From an uncultured Clostridia bacterium (GTDB lineage Bacteria; Bacillota; Clostridia; HGM11514), in the NCBI GenBank assembly GCA_934489915.1, contig CAKSSZ010000004.1, positions 1 through 27,301 of the forward strand: a stretch of 27,301 nucleotides of DNA, given 5' to 3'. The notes beneath the pieces are model-generated. The model saw only the letters and a program-made list of their open reading frames with translations. It ran no database searches and was not told the DNA's origin. This document shows positions 1 through 9,198 of this stretch, one piece after another. Each line of letters begins with the position of its first letter. The stretch's first letter is position 1. The position numbers and the translations under genes are program-made.

Positions 1-869
1 CTGAAATACAGGTAGAATATAGTTGGAAGCAAACAGAATCCGGCGTAGAGGTCAGGGTAAAAAATCAAGGCAGCCCTTGGCTGTGCTTTGACTCCGTGAA
101 GGATTTGCGCTCAGCGGTTCGGTTGGGCGTGCTGCAATATGACAGTCAGGGAAGCTTATTATCTGATGATCGGTATGACTTTTCCAATAATCTTTACCGA
201 GGAGAGGAAGAAGTCTTTTCCGTTTCCCTTCGTAACGATTGTGAATCGGTAGAAATCCAGCCGTTGGTGGAATTTACCGCATGGTTTTCTGATCGTGGGG
301 GAGCTTCGCTTTTACTGCGGCAGGACGGGAATGTTCTTGCAGAAGTGATAGGAAAAGGGACGGAGCAAAATCATTCTTTTACAAGAATCCCTTTTTCTCA
401 CTTAAAATATGTTTGGATTGCGAAAAATACCAGCTGTGCCGGAAATTTGATTAATTTTTATGATTGCTATACGGGAAGGGATTCTACCTTGGATCATTTA
501 AAGCTCCCGGGTGGAACGGGTGAATTTTATATTGAAACAGGCGAGCCGGAGCACAGCCATGTGTTTGTGATACTGAACGGTGTTCAGAAGGTTCCGACTA
601 AACGATTTGAAAACGGCACCTATTACTTCCCCTTTGCCGGATTGGAAACCATTACTTCCGTACAAATATTGACCGATATTGAAAACCCATTTGAACAATC
701 CGGCTTACCGGAATGGATGTCCTTTTTATCCTTGGACAGTAATCTGAAGCCGGTGCAGTTCATGGTACACAGAGTTTCTTCCTTAATGGGGCGGGATGTA
801 AATAACCATGAGTTTGGACTGAGGATACAGGCAATCGGTGTGAACTTAGAACAGGGGGAAGTGCAATGA
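1..869 (+). CDS. C-terminal part of a GT-C-like membrane protein (5' end outside window)
   Basis: Only the last 288 codons are present; the frame is open from base 3 to the TGA at 867-869. The GTG at 96 is not the real start. The codons before it spell VKNQGSPWLC, which aligns with VKNTGSPWIC and LTNTGDPWLC inside the next two proteins, so the gene continues upstream. What is visible is the non-membrane C-terminal domain (probably beta-rich), ending in the family signature NPFEQSGLPEWMSFLSLDSN, then KPVQ and DVNNHEFG. By analogy with the two following paralogs, the missing N-terminal half should be a polytopic membrane region of GT-C type. The stop overlaps the next ATG by four bases (ATGA), which indicates one operon and translational coupling. 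The substrate is unknown; a role in surface glycan building is inference. Confidence 0.8.
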   Translation, partial: EIQVEYSWKQTESGVEVRVKNQGSPWLCFDSVKDLRSAVRLGVLQYDSQGSLLSDDRYDFSNNLYRGEEEVFSVSLRNDCESVEIQPLVEFTAWFSDRGGASLLLRQDGNVLAEVIGKGTEQNHSFTRIPFSHLKYVWIAKNTSCAGNLINFYDCYTGRDSTLDHLKLPGGTGEFYIETGEPEHSHVFVILNGVQKVPTKRFENGTYYFPFAGLETITSVQILTDIENPFEQSGLPEWMSFLSLDSNLKPVQFMVHRVSSLMGRDVNNHEFGLRIQAIGVNLEQGEVQ

Positions 870-3268
870 AGCGGTTTTGGAATCGGTATCGGATAGAACT
901 CTGCCTTTATGCGGCATACGTATTACTGTCCCTTTGCATGATGAGGGGGCCGTGGCTGCCACACATTTTCCCGGAGGAAGCGGGATATATCGGCTGGGCT
1001 AACCGCATCCTCACCGGGAAGGGAAGCGGCGAATATTTTTTACCGGGGTATAGCCTGTTATTGACGCCGCTGCTTGCGATCAATCGGGAGATTCCGTCTG
1101 TTTATCCGTTTTTACTGGTAGAAAATGTGCTGCTGAACGGGTTCTTAATTGTAGGGCTTTATCGGCTTTGCCGCCTGTGGGGAGGGAAAACGAAGGAATC
1201 CATTCTGACGGCGGCAGCAATTTCTCTTTATCCCTCTTATGTTTTGTATACGCAAAAGGCAATCTGCGAACCGCTCCTTACGGTAGGGGGCGTGTGGCTG
1301 ACGCTGCTTGCGGCACAAGCGCTGGAGGAAAAAAAGAAGAGCCGATTGGTGCTTTTCGGAATCCTATGTGTATGGATGATTGCAACTCATACACGGGAGT
1401 TTGTTTTGTTTGGGGTCGTACCCCTTTTGTTGCTCTTTTGTTCTGACAAAAAGAAATTGGTTGGGGGAATTGTTGGTGCGGCAATATTGATAGGCGGGGC
1501 TTGCTTTGTTTGGGTAATGACAGACCCCGGTACCAATGCACGCCATTTTCAGGAACAAATCAGAGGAATTCTGACCGTGCATGGCATGGGACGGTTTTTA
1601 CTCACATTGATCAGCCAGGCGTCTTATTGGATTTTATCCACATTGGGCTTGGCACCGGTTGGGCTTTGGTATGGGGGGACGCTGATTAAAGAAAAAAAAC
1701 GAGGCTGGACGGCCGCTTTCTTTGCACTGCTTTTTTTTGCGGCAACGGCGGCTCTTTCTGCGTTTTATATGAGTCACCATTCCAGAGCAATACAAATTAT
1801 TTATGGACGGTATAATGACAGCTCATTAGCAGCGATTACCGTGTTAGGAACGATTGCTCTTTGGCAGAGAAAAAAACCGTCCTTGTGGCTTTGGGGGATT
1901 AGCCTGGGAGCAGTCGGGCTGACGGTAGTACGCTATCGGGGCGAGCTGCTCCTCATGGGAAATAAAATCGGAAATGCATTGGGAGTTTACATCGGGCATT
2001 TCTTAACCCGGGATTTTGATTATGCCGTGACGGCATTGGCGCTTGGGTGCTGTGCTCTTTTGATCTGGTGGTTGGGGCGGAAAAAAACGGGCTGTTCGAT
2101 TATGATATTATGTGGATTTTACTTGTTTCAGCTTTTGGCGGTTCCGAGAGATTTTTATCGGTGGCAGCCTGTACCCTATATGCTGCAAGTCATCGACCGT
2201 TTGGATGAATCAGATCGGGAACTGACGCATCGGGACGGTTATGTATGGAATTATTATCGTTGTGCGGTGTATCGTCCGGAGTTATCCATGACGGAAGAAG
2301 ACCGAGCGGTTCAAATATCTCAAAAATGGGATCCTGCAGAAGCGTTGATTGGAATTGAAAATGAAAACTTCTGGACGCTGCGGACAGAGGAAGCAAAGGA
2401 AAAATATCGGGCGTTAATTTTACCCGCAGATGGGGTGATTACAAATCCGGATTGTGAAATTCATCTGTTAGAGAGGAAGGAAAATTCCATGCAGATTGCA
2501 GTAAAAAACACCGGTTCACCATGGATTTGCCTGTCTGCCATTGGGGATGTGCAAAAAGCAGTGCGGCTGGGGGTTCGTTATTTCGACGGAACCGGGCGGC
2601 TGATTAGAGAGGAACGGAAGGATTTTTCCTATAATCTTTTGCAAGGCGACGAGGAACGTTTTGAACTGCCTTTGCCGAAGGCTGCGGCGGTGATTTCCTG
2701 TGAGCCGGTGCAGGATTTTGTAGGATGGTTTGGAGAAGAAAAGGGGTTGACCGTAAACCGTACCGGACAAAAGACGGCGTTACCGGAGAATGACCGTGAA
2801 TTTCGTACTATATATCCGGATGATTTGCTGATTAAAACGGAAAGTGAAGCTCTTCCTTACCGCAATAATTTAGAAGGATTCCAAAATGGCTGGACGGCCG
2901 AAAGGGCGGCGATCCGTCATATTAAGATGCCGTGCCGGGGCGCAAAAGAGTTAGTGATTACCGGGGAGGGACACCCGACAACGGTGACCGTTAACGGAAG
3001 TGTTGTGCTGCGTGATCCGGTGAAACAAGGAAATCAATGGCGGTTTTCCTTAAATGGGTTTGCCGGGGAGGTTAGCTCGTTGGAACTGGAGTGTATTCCT
3101 TTCAATCCGTTCCGGGAATCGGGGTTGCCGGGGTGGCTGTCCTTTTTGTCCATGGACAGCAATTATAAGCCGGTACAGTGGTTGGTAAGCGGTATTAAGA
3201 CTTGTTTCGGCGTGGATGTGAACAGTCACGATTTCGGCATGAAAATCGAATCCATATCAGTGGAATAA
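866..3268 (+). CDS. Polytopic membrane protein, putative GT-C glycosyltransferase, paralog 2
   Basis: 800 residues. The N-terminal ~420 residues are about a dozen hydrophobic segments. The first external loop carries an acidic PEEAGY motif (36-41), in the place where GT-C glycosyltransferases keep their catalytic D/E pair. Other features shared with the next paralog are LYPSY (121-125), SHH (303-305) and YGRYND (313-318). Residues ~490-800 have no membrane segment and contain VKNTGSPWIC, then the terminal signature NPFRESGLPGWLSFLSMDSN and VNSHDFG, as in both neighbours. GT-C enzymes use lipid-linked sugar donors at the outer membrane face; the assignment here rests on topology and the acidic loop, not on a recognised family member. 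The start is the ATG overlapping the previous stop, preceded by GGGGGAA. It could also be a non-catalytic polymer-handling membrane protein. Confidence 0.72.
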   Translation: MKRFWNRYRIELCLYAAYVLLSLCMMRGPWLPHIFPEEAGYIGWANRILTGKGSGEYFLPGYSLLLTPLLAINREIPSVYPFLLVENVLLNGFLIVGLYRLCRLWGGKTKESILTAAAISLYPSYVLYTQKAICEPLLTVGGVWLTLLAAQALEEKKKSRLVLFGILCVWMIATHTREFVLFGVVPLLLLFCSDKKKLVGGIVGAAILIGGACFVWVMTDPGTNARHFQEQIRGILTVHGMGRFLLTLISQASYWILSTLGLAPVGLWYGGTLIKEKKRGWTAAFFALLFFAATAALSAFYMSHHSRAIQIIYGRYNDSSLAAITVLGTIALWQRKKPSLWLWGISLGAVGLTVVRYRGELLLMGNKIGNALGVYIGHFLTRDFDYAVTALALGCCALLIWWLGRKKTGCSIMILCGFYLFQLLAVPRDFYRWQPVPYMLQVIDRLDESDRELTHRDGYVWNYYRCAVYRPELSMTEEDRAVQISQKWDPAEALIGIENENFWTLRTEEAKEKYRALILPADGVITNPDCEIHLLERKENSMQIAVKNTGSPWICLSAIGDVQKAVRLGVRYFDGTGRLIREERKDFSYNLLQGDEERFELPLPKAAAVISCEPVQDFVGWFGEEKGLTVNRTGQKTALPENDREFRTIYPDDLLIKTESEALPYRNNLEGFQNGWTAERAAIRHIKMPCRGAKELVITGEGHPTTVTVNGSVVLRDPVKQGNQWRFSLNGFAGEVSSLELECIPFNPFRESGLPGWLSFLSMDSNYKPVQWLVSGIKTCFGVDVNSHDFGMKIESISVE

Positions 3269-3283
3269 AGGAGGTGTGTGCAG

Positions 3284-5650
3284 TTGGCATGGTGCAAAAA
3301 ATACCGGTGGGAAATCGGGTTGTATCTATGCTTTTTGATTCTTTTTGGGCTGATGCTGCCCGGGAAACGTGCGCCGATTGTCTATCCGGATGAGGCAGGG
3401 TATATTGGCTGGGCAAGGTTGTTTGCAGGGCAAAAGGGAGACGGCTTGATTTACTTTCCGTTCTACGGTTTATTATTAGCGCCGGCGGCTGCACTGTTTC
3501 CGAATTTGCTTTCCTTGTACCCGGCAATTTTGGCGGTGAACGGGATTCTTTGCAGCTTTTTGCCGGTGGGGTTGTATCGGTTGGGAGAGGATTTGTTTCC
3601 GGATCGGCGGCTGCGGGGATTGGCTGCCGCAGCAGTGGCATTGTATCCTTCTTATTTTATGTATACCCACTTGGCGCTTTGTGAAAATGTATTGTCGGTG
3701 GGGCTGGTTTTTTTAGCGTTAGCAATCCGGCGCATGATCAGGACGGGAAAATACGGTTGGATGTTATTTTTGCTGATGGTTCTGCCGCTGACTCACCCGA
3801 GGGCATTTGTGCTGCTGCCTGCGGCTGCGGTGATCGTCTGGCTGCAGCGCCCGGGAGTGTGGAGAAAGTGGATGATTCGGGCAGCGGTTGCCCTGTTCTT
3901 GGCAGGGACGGCTTATACGTTCTTTGATCAAAGCAGCGTGAATACGGCTCATTTGCGGGAACAGCTGGCACACCTGTGCTCCGGGTCGGGTGTGTATGCT
4001 TTGGTGACGGTTTGGATTTCTCAGCAGCTTTATTTGATTTTCAGCAGCTTTGGATTTTATTTGGTTGGCTGGTGGTATGGCCTGCGCCGGATTGTCAGAA
4101 AAGAAGAGGGCTGGCAGGTGAGCTTGTTTCTTTTGGTTGCGGCAGGGCTGACAGGGATCCTTTCCGCTGTTTATTTAAGCCATCACGAAAAGCCGGTTCA
4201 TTTATTTTACGGCCGTTATAACGACTATGCCGTATCCGGCGTCATATTGCTGGGGCTGGCGGGCTGGTGTCGGCACAAATTGCCGAAATGGCTCGGGTTA
4301 TTCTGGATTGGCTTTACCGGCGTGGCAAAGGGGTGCTACGGGGAAGAGCTGACCCGTATTGGCGAAGGTATTAACAACGCCATCGGCGTATTTTCTTACC
4401 GTTTGGTGCTGCGGGAGTTTGATGTGACGCTGGCTGCCATCTTCTTTTTCGGGTTGGGTATTTTGGTGATGTTGGCGGGCGTAAAACGAAAAGAAATAGG
4501 GTGTTTGGTTCTTTGCGGAATCTATTTGGGAACAGGAATTTTTATTGATCAGGTTCATTTTGAAGGAGACAGCCGTTACGGAACGCCGGATCATGTGGGG
4601 GTGGTACAGGCGGTATCACCTAAGGCAGAGGTGCTGATGGAAGGTGATTTTAACCGATTTTGGCTATTTCCCGCATCTACTGTTTACGCACCGGAAATTC
4701 GGCTTTCCACCCAACCGTCCGGTCAGCATTATTTGCTGACGCAGCGGTTGGATGAAACGCTGCCGCTCATTAGCACAGAGCGGAGGGGCGTTCTCTATTT
4801 GTATGCGGCAGATGAGGAAACTGCAGCTCAATATGAGGAAAGGGGAATGCTGCTGTCCCGGCAGGAGACCTTTTCCGGTCAGATCACTTTGGTATCCTCT
4901 ACCCAAGAACAGGTAAGGGTAGCTTTAACAAATACCGGCGACCCCTGGCTGTGTTTGGCCGGGATTCGGGACGCATCCCGGGCGGTGCGTTTGGGCATCC
5001 GGGTGCTGGATCAGGAAACAGGGGAAACCCTTCAGGTACTGCGCTGCGATTTGCCCCAAAATGTGCGAAAGGGTGAAACGGTTGAAATCACCCTCCCGCG
5101 GTATCCGCTGATGTATTTGGAGTTGGTTCGGGATTTTTCTTCGGCAGAATTTACGGAAGGGGCGCTGCTGCTGCGGGACGGTCGGGAGGAATTCTCTCAA
5201 AAATTGCCCGAAGAGGAAAGCATTTGGTTTTCCATGCTGACTTATTTTGAGGAAGGGGTCAACCAACTGGTTGGCTTTAACCGGGAATATACCGGTCCGG
5301 ATTCCGGATTGGAGAATATTGTGCTGAGTACCCAAGGAGCGGCAAAACTGCGGGTAGAGACAGAGGGGGCGGCTTCCTTCCGTTTGTGGGCAGACGGGCA
5401 GGAGCTTCCCTTAGCGGAACAGGGCGAAGGGTATACTGATTTTTGGCTGGATGGACAGGAGGAAGTTCACTCCCTGCGGTTTCAGAGCGTTTGCCATAAT
5501 CCGTTTCGGGAGTCGGGACTTCCGGGGTGGCTTTCCTTCCTGTCAATAGATTCCCGTATTTTGCCTGCCGCCCACTTTGCCGCAGCCCATCCCAAATGGA
5601 ATAATCACGACTATGGGTTTGCGCTCAAAAGAATTTATGCCGTTCATTGA
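3284..5650 (+). CDS. Polytopic membrane protein, putative GT-C glycosyltransferase, paralog 3
   Basis: About 788 residues, with the same layout as the previous gene. There is a first membrane segment, then an acidic loop PDEAGY (about 35-40), ~12 hydrophobic segments with LYPSY, SHH and YGRYND (about 309-314), and a C-terminal soluble domain ending NPFRESGLPGWLSFLSIDSR and NNHDYG. AAAGGAGG at 3267-3274 lies 9 bases before a TTG at 3284, which I take as the start; the in-frame GTG at 3278 sits only 3 bases from the same site. The end of the protein has diverged from the other two: the KPVQ stretch is lost and the tail is shorter. Tandem duplication followed by divergence, presumably towards different acceptors or donors, is inference. 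No soluble cytoplasmic glycosyltransferase is visible nearby. Confidence 0.72.
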   Translation: MAWCKKYRWEIGLYLCFLILFGLMLPGKRAPIVYPDEAGYIGWARLFAGQKGDGLIYFPFYGLLLAPAAALFPNLLSLYPAILAVNGILCSFLPVGLYRLGEDLFPDRRLRGLAAAAVALYPSYFMYTHLALCENVLSVGLVFLALAIRRMIRTGKYGWMLFLLMVLPLTHPRAFVLLPAAAVIVWLQRPGVWRKWMIRAAVALFLAGTAYTFFDQSSVNTAHLREQLAHLCSGSGVYALVTVWISQQLYLIFSSFGFYLVGWWYGLRRIVRKEEGWQVSLFLLVAAGLTGILSAVYLSHHEKPVHLFYGRYNDYAVSGVILLGLAGWCRHKLPKWLGLFWIGFTGVAKGCYGEELTRIGEGINNAIGVFSYRLVLREFDVTLAAIFFFGLGILVMLAGVKRKEIGCLVLCGIYLGTGIFIDQVHFEGDSRYGTPDHVGVVQAVSPKAEVLMEGDFNRFWLFPASTVYAPEIRLSTQPSGQHYLLTQRLDETLPLISTERRGVLYLYAADEETAAQYEERGMLLSRQETFSGQITLVSSTQEQVRVALTNTGDPWLCLAGIRDASRAVRLGIRVLDQETGETLQVLRCDLPQNVRKGETVEITLPRYPLMYLELVRDFSSAEFTEGALLLRDGREEFSQKLPEEESIWFSMLTYFEEGVNQLVGFNREYTGPDSGLENIVLSTQGAAKLRVETEGAASFRLWADGQELPLAEQGEGYTDFWLDGQEEVHSLRFQSVCHNPFRESGLPGWLSFLSIDSRILPAAHFAAAHPKWNNHDYGFALKRIYAVH

Positions 5651-5679
5651 GCGCTCTGTACACGGAAAGGAAGAAAAAT

Positions 5680-7422
5680 ATGATGCGATTTCAAATTCCA
5701 AAAAGTCAATGGAATAAGATAGAGGATTACCTGGAGCAGCTGTCCCAAGAGGAAACGCCGGGCGTTACGGTTGATTTTTATCTGGATTTGATGGAAGAGG
5801 TTTTGGCGGAATATGATTTGCAGAAGCTGAAGGAACCGGCAGAAGATTTGCAGTCCTATTCTCGGATTGTTTCTGTCCTGGCTGTGCTGCTGTCCAAAGG
5901 GAGACGGCCGGAGCTGCAGGAAACCTTTCAGAAAATGATGACCCTTGCCTGTCAGGCGCTGCCGCAGTATGAAGGACAGATTGGATTGGATTTTTCAATG
6001 AAGGAGCTAACCCTTGCTTACCGGTGCATGAAAGAATATGACACAAACAGGGACTGGCTCGAAATGTTGCAAAACGTTGTTCCGGAGCAGTATGGTATGC
6101 CCAATGGAGAGGCGCATAATATTAATTTATACAACGTGGCAGCGGAGGCGCTCCGTACCCGGGAAGGGTTGGCGGATAGCACGGAATACTGTCAAAACTG
6201 TTTAACCAAGCAGGTAGCAAAGCTGGACGAAAACGGAATGTATCCGGACAATGCCCCTCGGCAATACAATCCGGTATTATACGATTTAGCTGCCAGGGCG
6301 CAAATGCAGTGGGCAGAATATTTAAAGGTGTACGAATTTGGTGATGTGCTGCGGCGGGGCGGAATCTGGTCATTAATGACCCAATCCCCTACCGGTCAAA
6401 TTCCCTACGGCGGGCGTTCCAATCAGTATGGAATGAACGAAGCGATATTTGCCTCGGTAATGGAATATGAAGCGGCAAAGCAAGCGGAAGCGGGTCATTT
6501 GGTTTTGGCGGGACGAATGCGGAGAAGCGCCCGTTTGGCGGCGGAAAGTATTCGGGAGTTTGTAACACAGCACAGCCATCGGAGAAATTTATTTGCAGAG
6601 GAACAGGCAGGATGCGAGGCATACGGTTATTCTTACAAGTATATGATCTCCATTGCGGCGTTTTTAATTGGCGGCGTTTTGTTTGCGCGGGAGGAGATTC
6701 CGGAGCGCCCCTGTCCGTGCGAAAAGGGAGGATATCTTTTGACCTCCGGCGCAAATTTTCATCAGATTTTTGCTGTTTGCGGCGGGTATGGAATTCAAAT
6801 TGACGCAGACGGCGACCCGTGCTATGACGCCACCGGCTGGGGGCGGATTCATTATCGGAGGGCCCCTGCGGCTTTGGGGCTTTCCCTGCCCTTTGCGGGA
6901 GAGCCTGCCTATCGGCTGGCAGAGGGGGCGGCGCCTTGCTCTGCTGCCCTTGGAATCGGTTGGGACGACGGAGCGGGGGGAGTGCAGTATTTGTCCGAGT
7001 TGACCGGCTTAAAACATGCGGTTGCCATAGAAGAAGAAAGCCCTGCAAAAGTGAAATTTACCGTGACTTATACCGGGAAAGGACTAAAAAATTGCGGCGG
7101 TGTGATGGAGAGTTATCAGATTGATGAAGGGGGCGTTCGTTACAGCGCAAAATTGCTGGAAGCAGACGCCGGAACGGTGTATGCCCGTGTCCCCCTTTTC
7201 CTGACCGATGGGATGCGGGAAAGCGTGATCAAGCAAAGAGCCGGACAGTGCAGCGTTCGGATGAAGGGATGGGTCTTTCGTGTGACCTCCGGTGCTTCTT
7301 TGGAGGGGCGGGAACGGGAGGTATGCAACCGGAACGGCCGTTATCGGTTGGTAACCTTTATGCGCTTGGAACCGAAAATCAGACTCAATTTGTCATTTTG
7401 TCGGGAAAATACAGGGGAATAA
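5680..7422 (+). CDS. Heparinase/polysaccharide-lyase-like protein, no signal peptide
   Basis: 580 residues from ATG 5680. AAAGGAAG at 5666-5673 lies six bases upstream; an upstream in-frame TTG at 5647 has no site and overlaps the previous gene. The first ~330 residues are helical repeats typical of an alpha/alpha toroid, with MYPDNAPRQYNPVLYD (about 187-202) and GGRSNQYGMNEA (about 244-255). The latter is the kind of Asn-Glu/Tyr-bearing stretch seen in heparinase II/III-like and related lyase or hydrolase toroids. The rest is beta-rich, as in the sandwich domain of those families. There is no signal peptide or membrane segment, so it should act in the cytoplasm on imported or lipid-linked sugars, unlike most lyases. 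It is the last gene of the membrane-protein operon (29 bases after the previous stop). The family assignment is by resemblance only; the substrate is unknown. Confidence 0.55.
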   Translation: MMRFQIPKSQWNKIEDYLEQLSQEETPGVTVDFYLDLMEEVLAEYDLQKLKEPAEDLQSYSRIVSVLAVLLSKGRRPELQETFQKMMTLACQALPQYEGQIGLDFSMKELTLAYRCMKEYDTNRDWLEMLQNVVPEQYGMPNGEAHNINLYNVAAEALRTREGLADSTEYCQNCLTKQVAKLDENGMYPDNAPRQYNPVLYDLAARAQMQWAEYLKVYEFGDVLRRGGIWSLMTQSPTGQIPYGGRSNQYGMNEAIFASVMEYEAAKQAEAGHLVLAGRMRRSARLAAESIREFVTQHSHRRNLFAEEQAGCEAYGYSYKYMISIAAFLIGGVLFAREEIPERPCPCEKGGYLLTSGANFHQIFAVCGGYGIQIDADGDPCYDATGWGRIHYRRAPAALGLSLPFAGEPAYRLAEGAAPCSAALGIGWDDGAGGVQYLSELTGLKHAVAIEEESPAKVKFTVTYTGKGLKNCGGVMESYQIDEGGVRYSAKLLEADAGTVYARVPLFLTDGMRESVIKQRAGQCSVRMKGWVFRVTSGASLEGREREVCNRNGRYRLVTFMRLEPKIRLNLSFCRENTGE

Positions 7423-7445
7423 CTTCTTTTTTGTAGTATTTTTGA

Positions 7446-7474
7446 TTGAAATAAGCGTGAAACTATGATATAAT
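7446..7474 (+). promoter_or_regulatory. Sigma-A-type promoter of the glnS operon
   Basis: TTGAAA (7446-7451), 17-base spacer, TATAAT (7469-7474). The likely start is near 7481, followed by a short leader with AGAGGGGAAGG (7493-7503) eight bases before the glnS ATG. It separates the surface-glycan operon from the housekeeping run. Confidence 0.8.
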
Positions 7475-7511
7475 TAAGGATAATAACAATTCAGAGGGGA
7501 AGGCGACTGAA

Positions 7512-9170
7512 ATGGAAGAAAAGGGAATGCCGTCTAATTTTATTCATACGATCATTGACCGGGACAATGAGCAGGGCACCTATCAAAAGCGGGTGCATAC
7601 CCGGTTTCCGCCGGAGCCGAACGGATATCTGCATATCGGTCATGCAAAGTCCATTTGCCTGAATTTCGGCACAGCTAAAAAATACGGCGGGAAATGTAAT
7701 CTTCGCTTTGACGATACCAATCCTGTGAAGGAAGATACAGAGTATGTGGATTCCATCACGGAGGACGTGGCGTGGCTGGGCTTTCAGTGGAACGGCGATG
7801 TGCTGTTTGCCTCTTCTTATTTTGACCAAATGTATGCCTGTGCGGTCAAGCTGATCGAGAAGGGAAAAGCCTATGTGTGCGATCTGTCGGCAGAGGAAAT
7901 CCGGGAATACCGGGGAACCTTGACCGAGCCGGGGAAAAAGAGCCCTTATGCGACCCGCTCAGTTGAAGAAAACCTGGATTTGTTTGCCCGGATGAAGGCA
8001 GGAGAATTTCAGGACGGGGAAAAGGTGCTGCGGGTGAATATTGATATGGCTTCGCCGAATATGAACCTGCGTGACCCGGTGATTTATCGGATTGCCCATG
8101 CAAGCCACCACAGAACCGGCGATCAATGGTGCATTTACCCTATGTATGATTTTGCGCATCCGATTGAAGACGCCATCGAAGGAATTACCCATTCCATCTG
8201 TACGCTGGAATTTGAAGATCACCGGCCGCTGTACGATTGGGTACTGCGGGAGTGTGAGTTTGAAAACCCGCCCAAGCAGATTGAATTTGCACGGCTGGAG
8301 CTGACCAATAACGTTATGAGCAAGCGTAAGCTGAAAATGCTGGTGGATGAAAAAATCGTGGACGGGTGGGATGACCCCCGGATGCCTACCGTATGCGGAC
8401 TGCGCCGCCGGGGCTATACGCCGGAATCGGTGCGTACCTTCTGTGAAACCATTGGTGTTTCCAAGAGTAAAAGCAAGGTAGACTATGCTTTGCTGGAGCA
8501 CTGCGTGAGAGAGGATTTGAAATTGAAATACCCTCGGATTATGGCGGTGGAAAAGCCGATTAAGCTGATCATTACCAATTATCCGGAGGGGCAGAGCGAG
8601 CTGGTGACCATTGAGAATAACCAGGAGAATGAAGCGCTGGGCAGCCGTCAGGTGAAATTTGAGCGGGAAATCTATATTGACAGCAAGGATTTTATGGAGG
8701 AACCGCCTAAAAAATATTACCGTCTGTATCCGGGCAATGATGTCCGGCTGAAGGGCGCTTATATCATTCACTGTGACGACTATAAAAAGAATGACCGGGG
8801 CGAGGTGGAAGAAATCTATTGCAGCTATTACCCGGATACCATGTCCGGTCAGGCAAACGCCGGGATGAAGGTAAAGGGCGTGATCCAATGGGTGCCTGTG
8901 AGCGATGCGGTAGCGGCGGAGTTCCGGCTGTATGATCACCTGTTCCTGGAGCCGGAGCAGGTCACTGAGGACAATTTGATGGAAAAGGACGGGCTGCTGC
9001 TAAACCGGTATTCGTTACAGATCTCTCACGGATTTGTAGAGCGGTATGCCGTTGAAGGCGGCTACGACCGGTTCCAGCTGATTCGTAACGGATATTTTTG
9101 CTTGGATCAGAAGGCGGAGGGCGTGGTGTTAAACCGCACTGTATCCTTGAAAAGCTCATTTAAAATCTGA
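7512..9170 (+). CDS. glnS: Glutaminyl-tRNA synthetase
   Basis: 552 residues, close to the 554 of the E. coli enzyme. It charges tRNA-Gln with glutamine in the cytoplasm using ATP. The class I signatures are clear: PPEPNGYLHIGH with HIGH at 41-44, and VMSKRK (268-273) as the KMSKS-loop equivalent. LRFDDTNP (about 64-71) and the DPRMPT stretch are typical of GlnRS and separate it from the related GluRS, which has other residues there. The C-terminal half is the two-barrel anticodon-binding region. Many Gram-positive bacteria make Gln-tRNA through GatCAB instead; a direct GlnRS occurs in part of the Clostridia. It is the first gene after a good promoter and leads the trmB-queT-glyA run. Confidence 0.96.
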   Translation: MEEKGMPSNFIHTIIDRDNEQGTYQKRVHTRFPPEPNGYLHIGHAKSICLNFGTAKKYGGKCNLRFDDTNPVKEDTEYVDSITEDVAWLGFQWNGDVLFASSYFDQMYACAVKLIEKGKAYVCDLSAEEIREYRGTLTEPGKKSPYATRSVEENLDLFARMKAGEFQDGEKVLRVNIDMASPNMNLRDPVIYRIAHASHHRTGDQWCIYPMYDFAHPIEDAIEGITHSICTLEFEDHRPLYDWVLRECEFENPPKQIEFARLELTNNVMSKRKLKMLVDEKIVDGWDDPRMPTVCGLRRRGYTPESVRTFCETIGVSKSKSKVDYALLEHCVREDLKLKYPRIMAVEKPIKLIITNYPEGQSELVTIENNQENEALGSRQVKFEREIYIDSKDFMEEPPKKYYRLYPGNDVRLKGAYIIHCDDYKKNDRGEVEEIYCSYYPDTMSGQANAGMKVKGVIQWVPVSDAVAAEFRLYDHLFLEPEQVTEDNLMEKDGLLLNRYSLQISHGFVERYAVEGGYDRFQLIRNGYFCLDQKAEGVVLNRTVSLKSSFKI

Positions 9171-9198
9171 GCAAGTTTACAAAAGAGCTTCTTTTTGA

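Noticed and set aside
96..98. GTG as the start of the first gene
   Set aside because: Codons upstream in the same frame match the aligned domain of both paralogs, so the gene runs in from outside the window.
3195..3641. 148-codon - strand frame across the junction of two + strand genes
   Set aside because: It is opposite two paralogs whose conserved motifs confirm the + strand reading. The translation is Pro/Ser/Thr-rich, as expected of antisense.
7406..7442. Terminator after the lyase-like gene (AAAATAC/GTATTTT)
   Set aside because: A seven-base AT stem with a 23-base loop is too weak to claim.
7959..8939. 326-codon open frame on the - strand
   Set aside because: It lies wholly opposite glnS, which is a strongly conserved gene; the antisense translation shows no recognisable protein and no good ribosome binding site. 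It is a codon-bias shadow.
9179..9198. Terminator after glnS (CAAAAGA-GCT-TCTTTTTG)
   Set aside because: The stem is short and AT-rich with no clean T run behind it; trmB follows closely with no promoter, so read-through is more likely.
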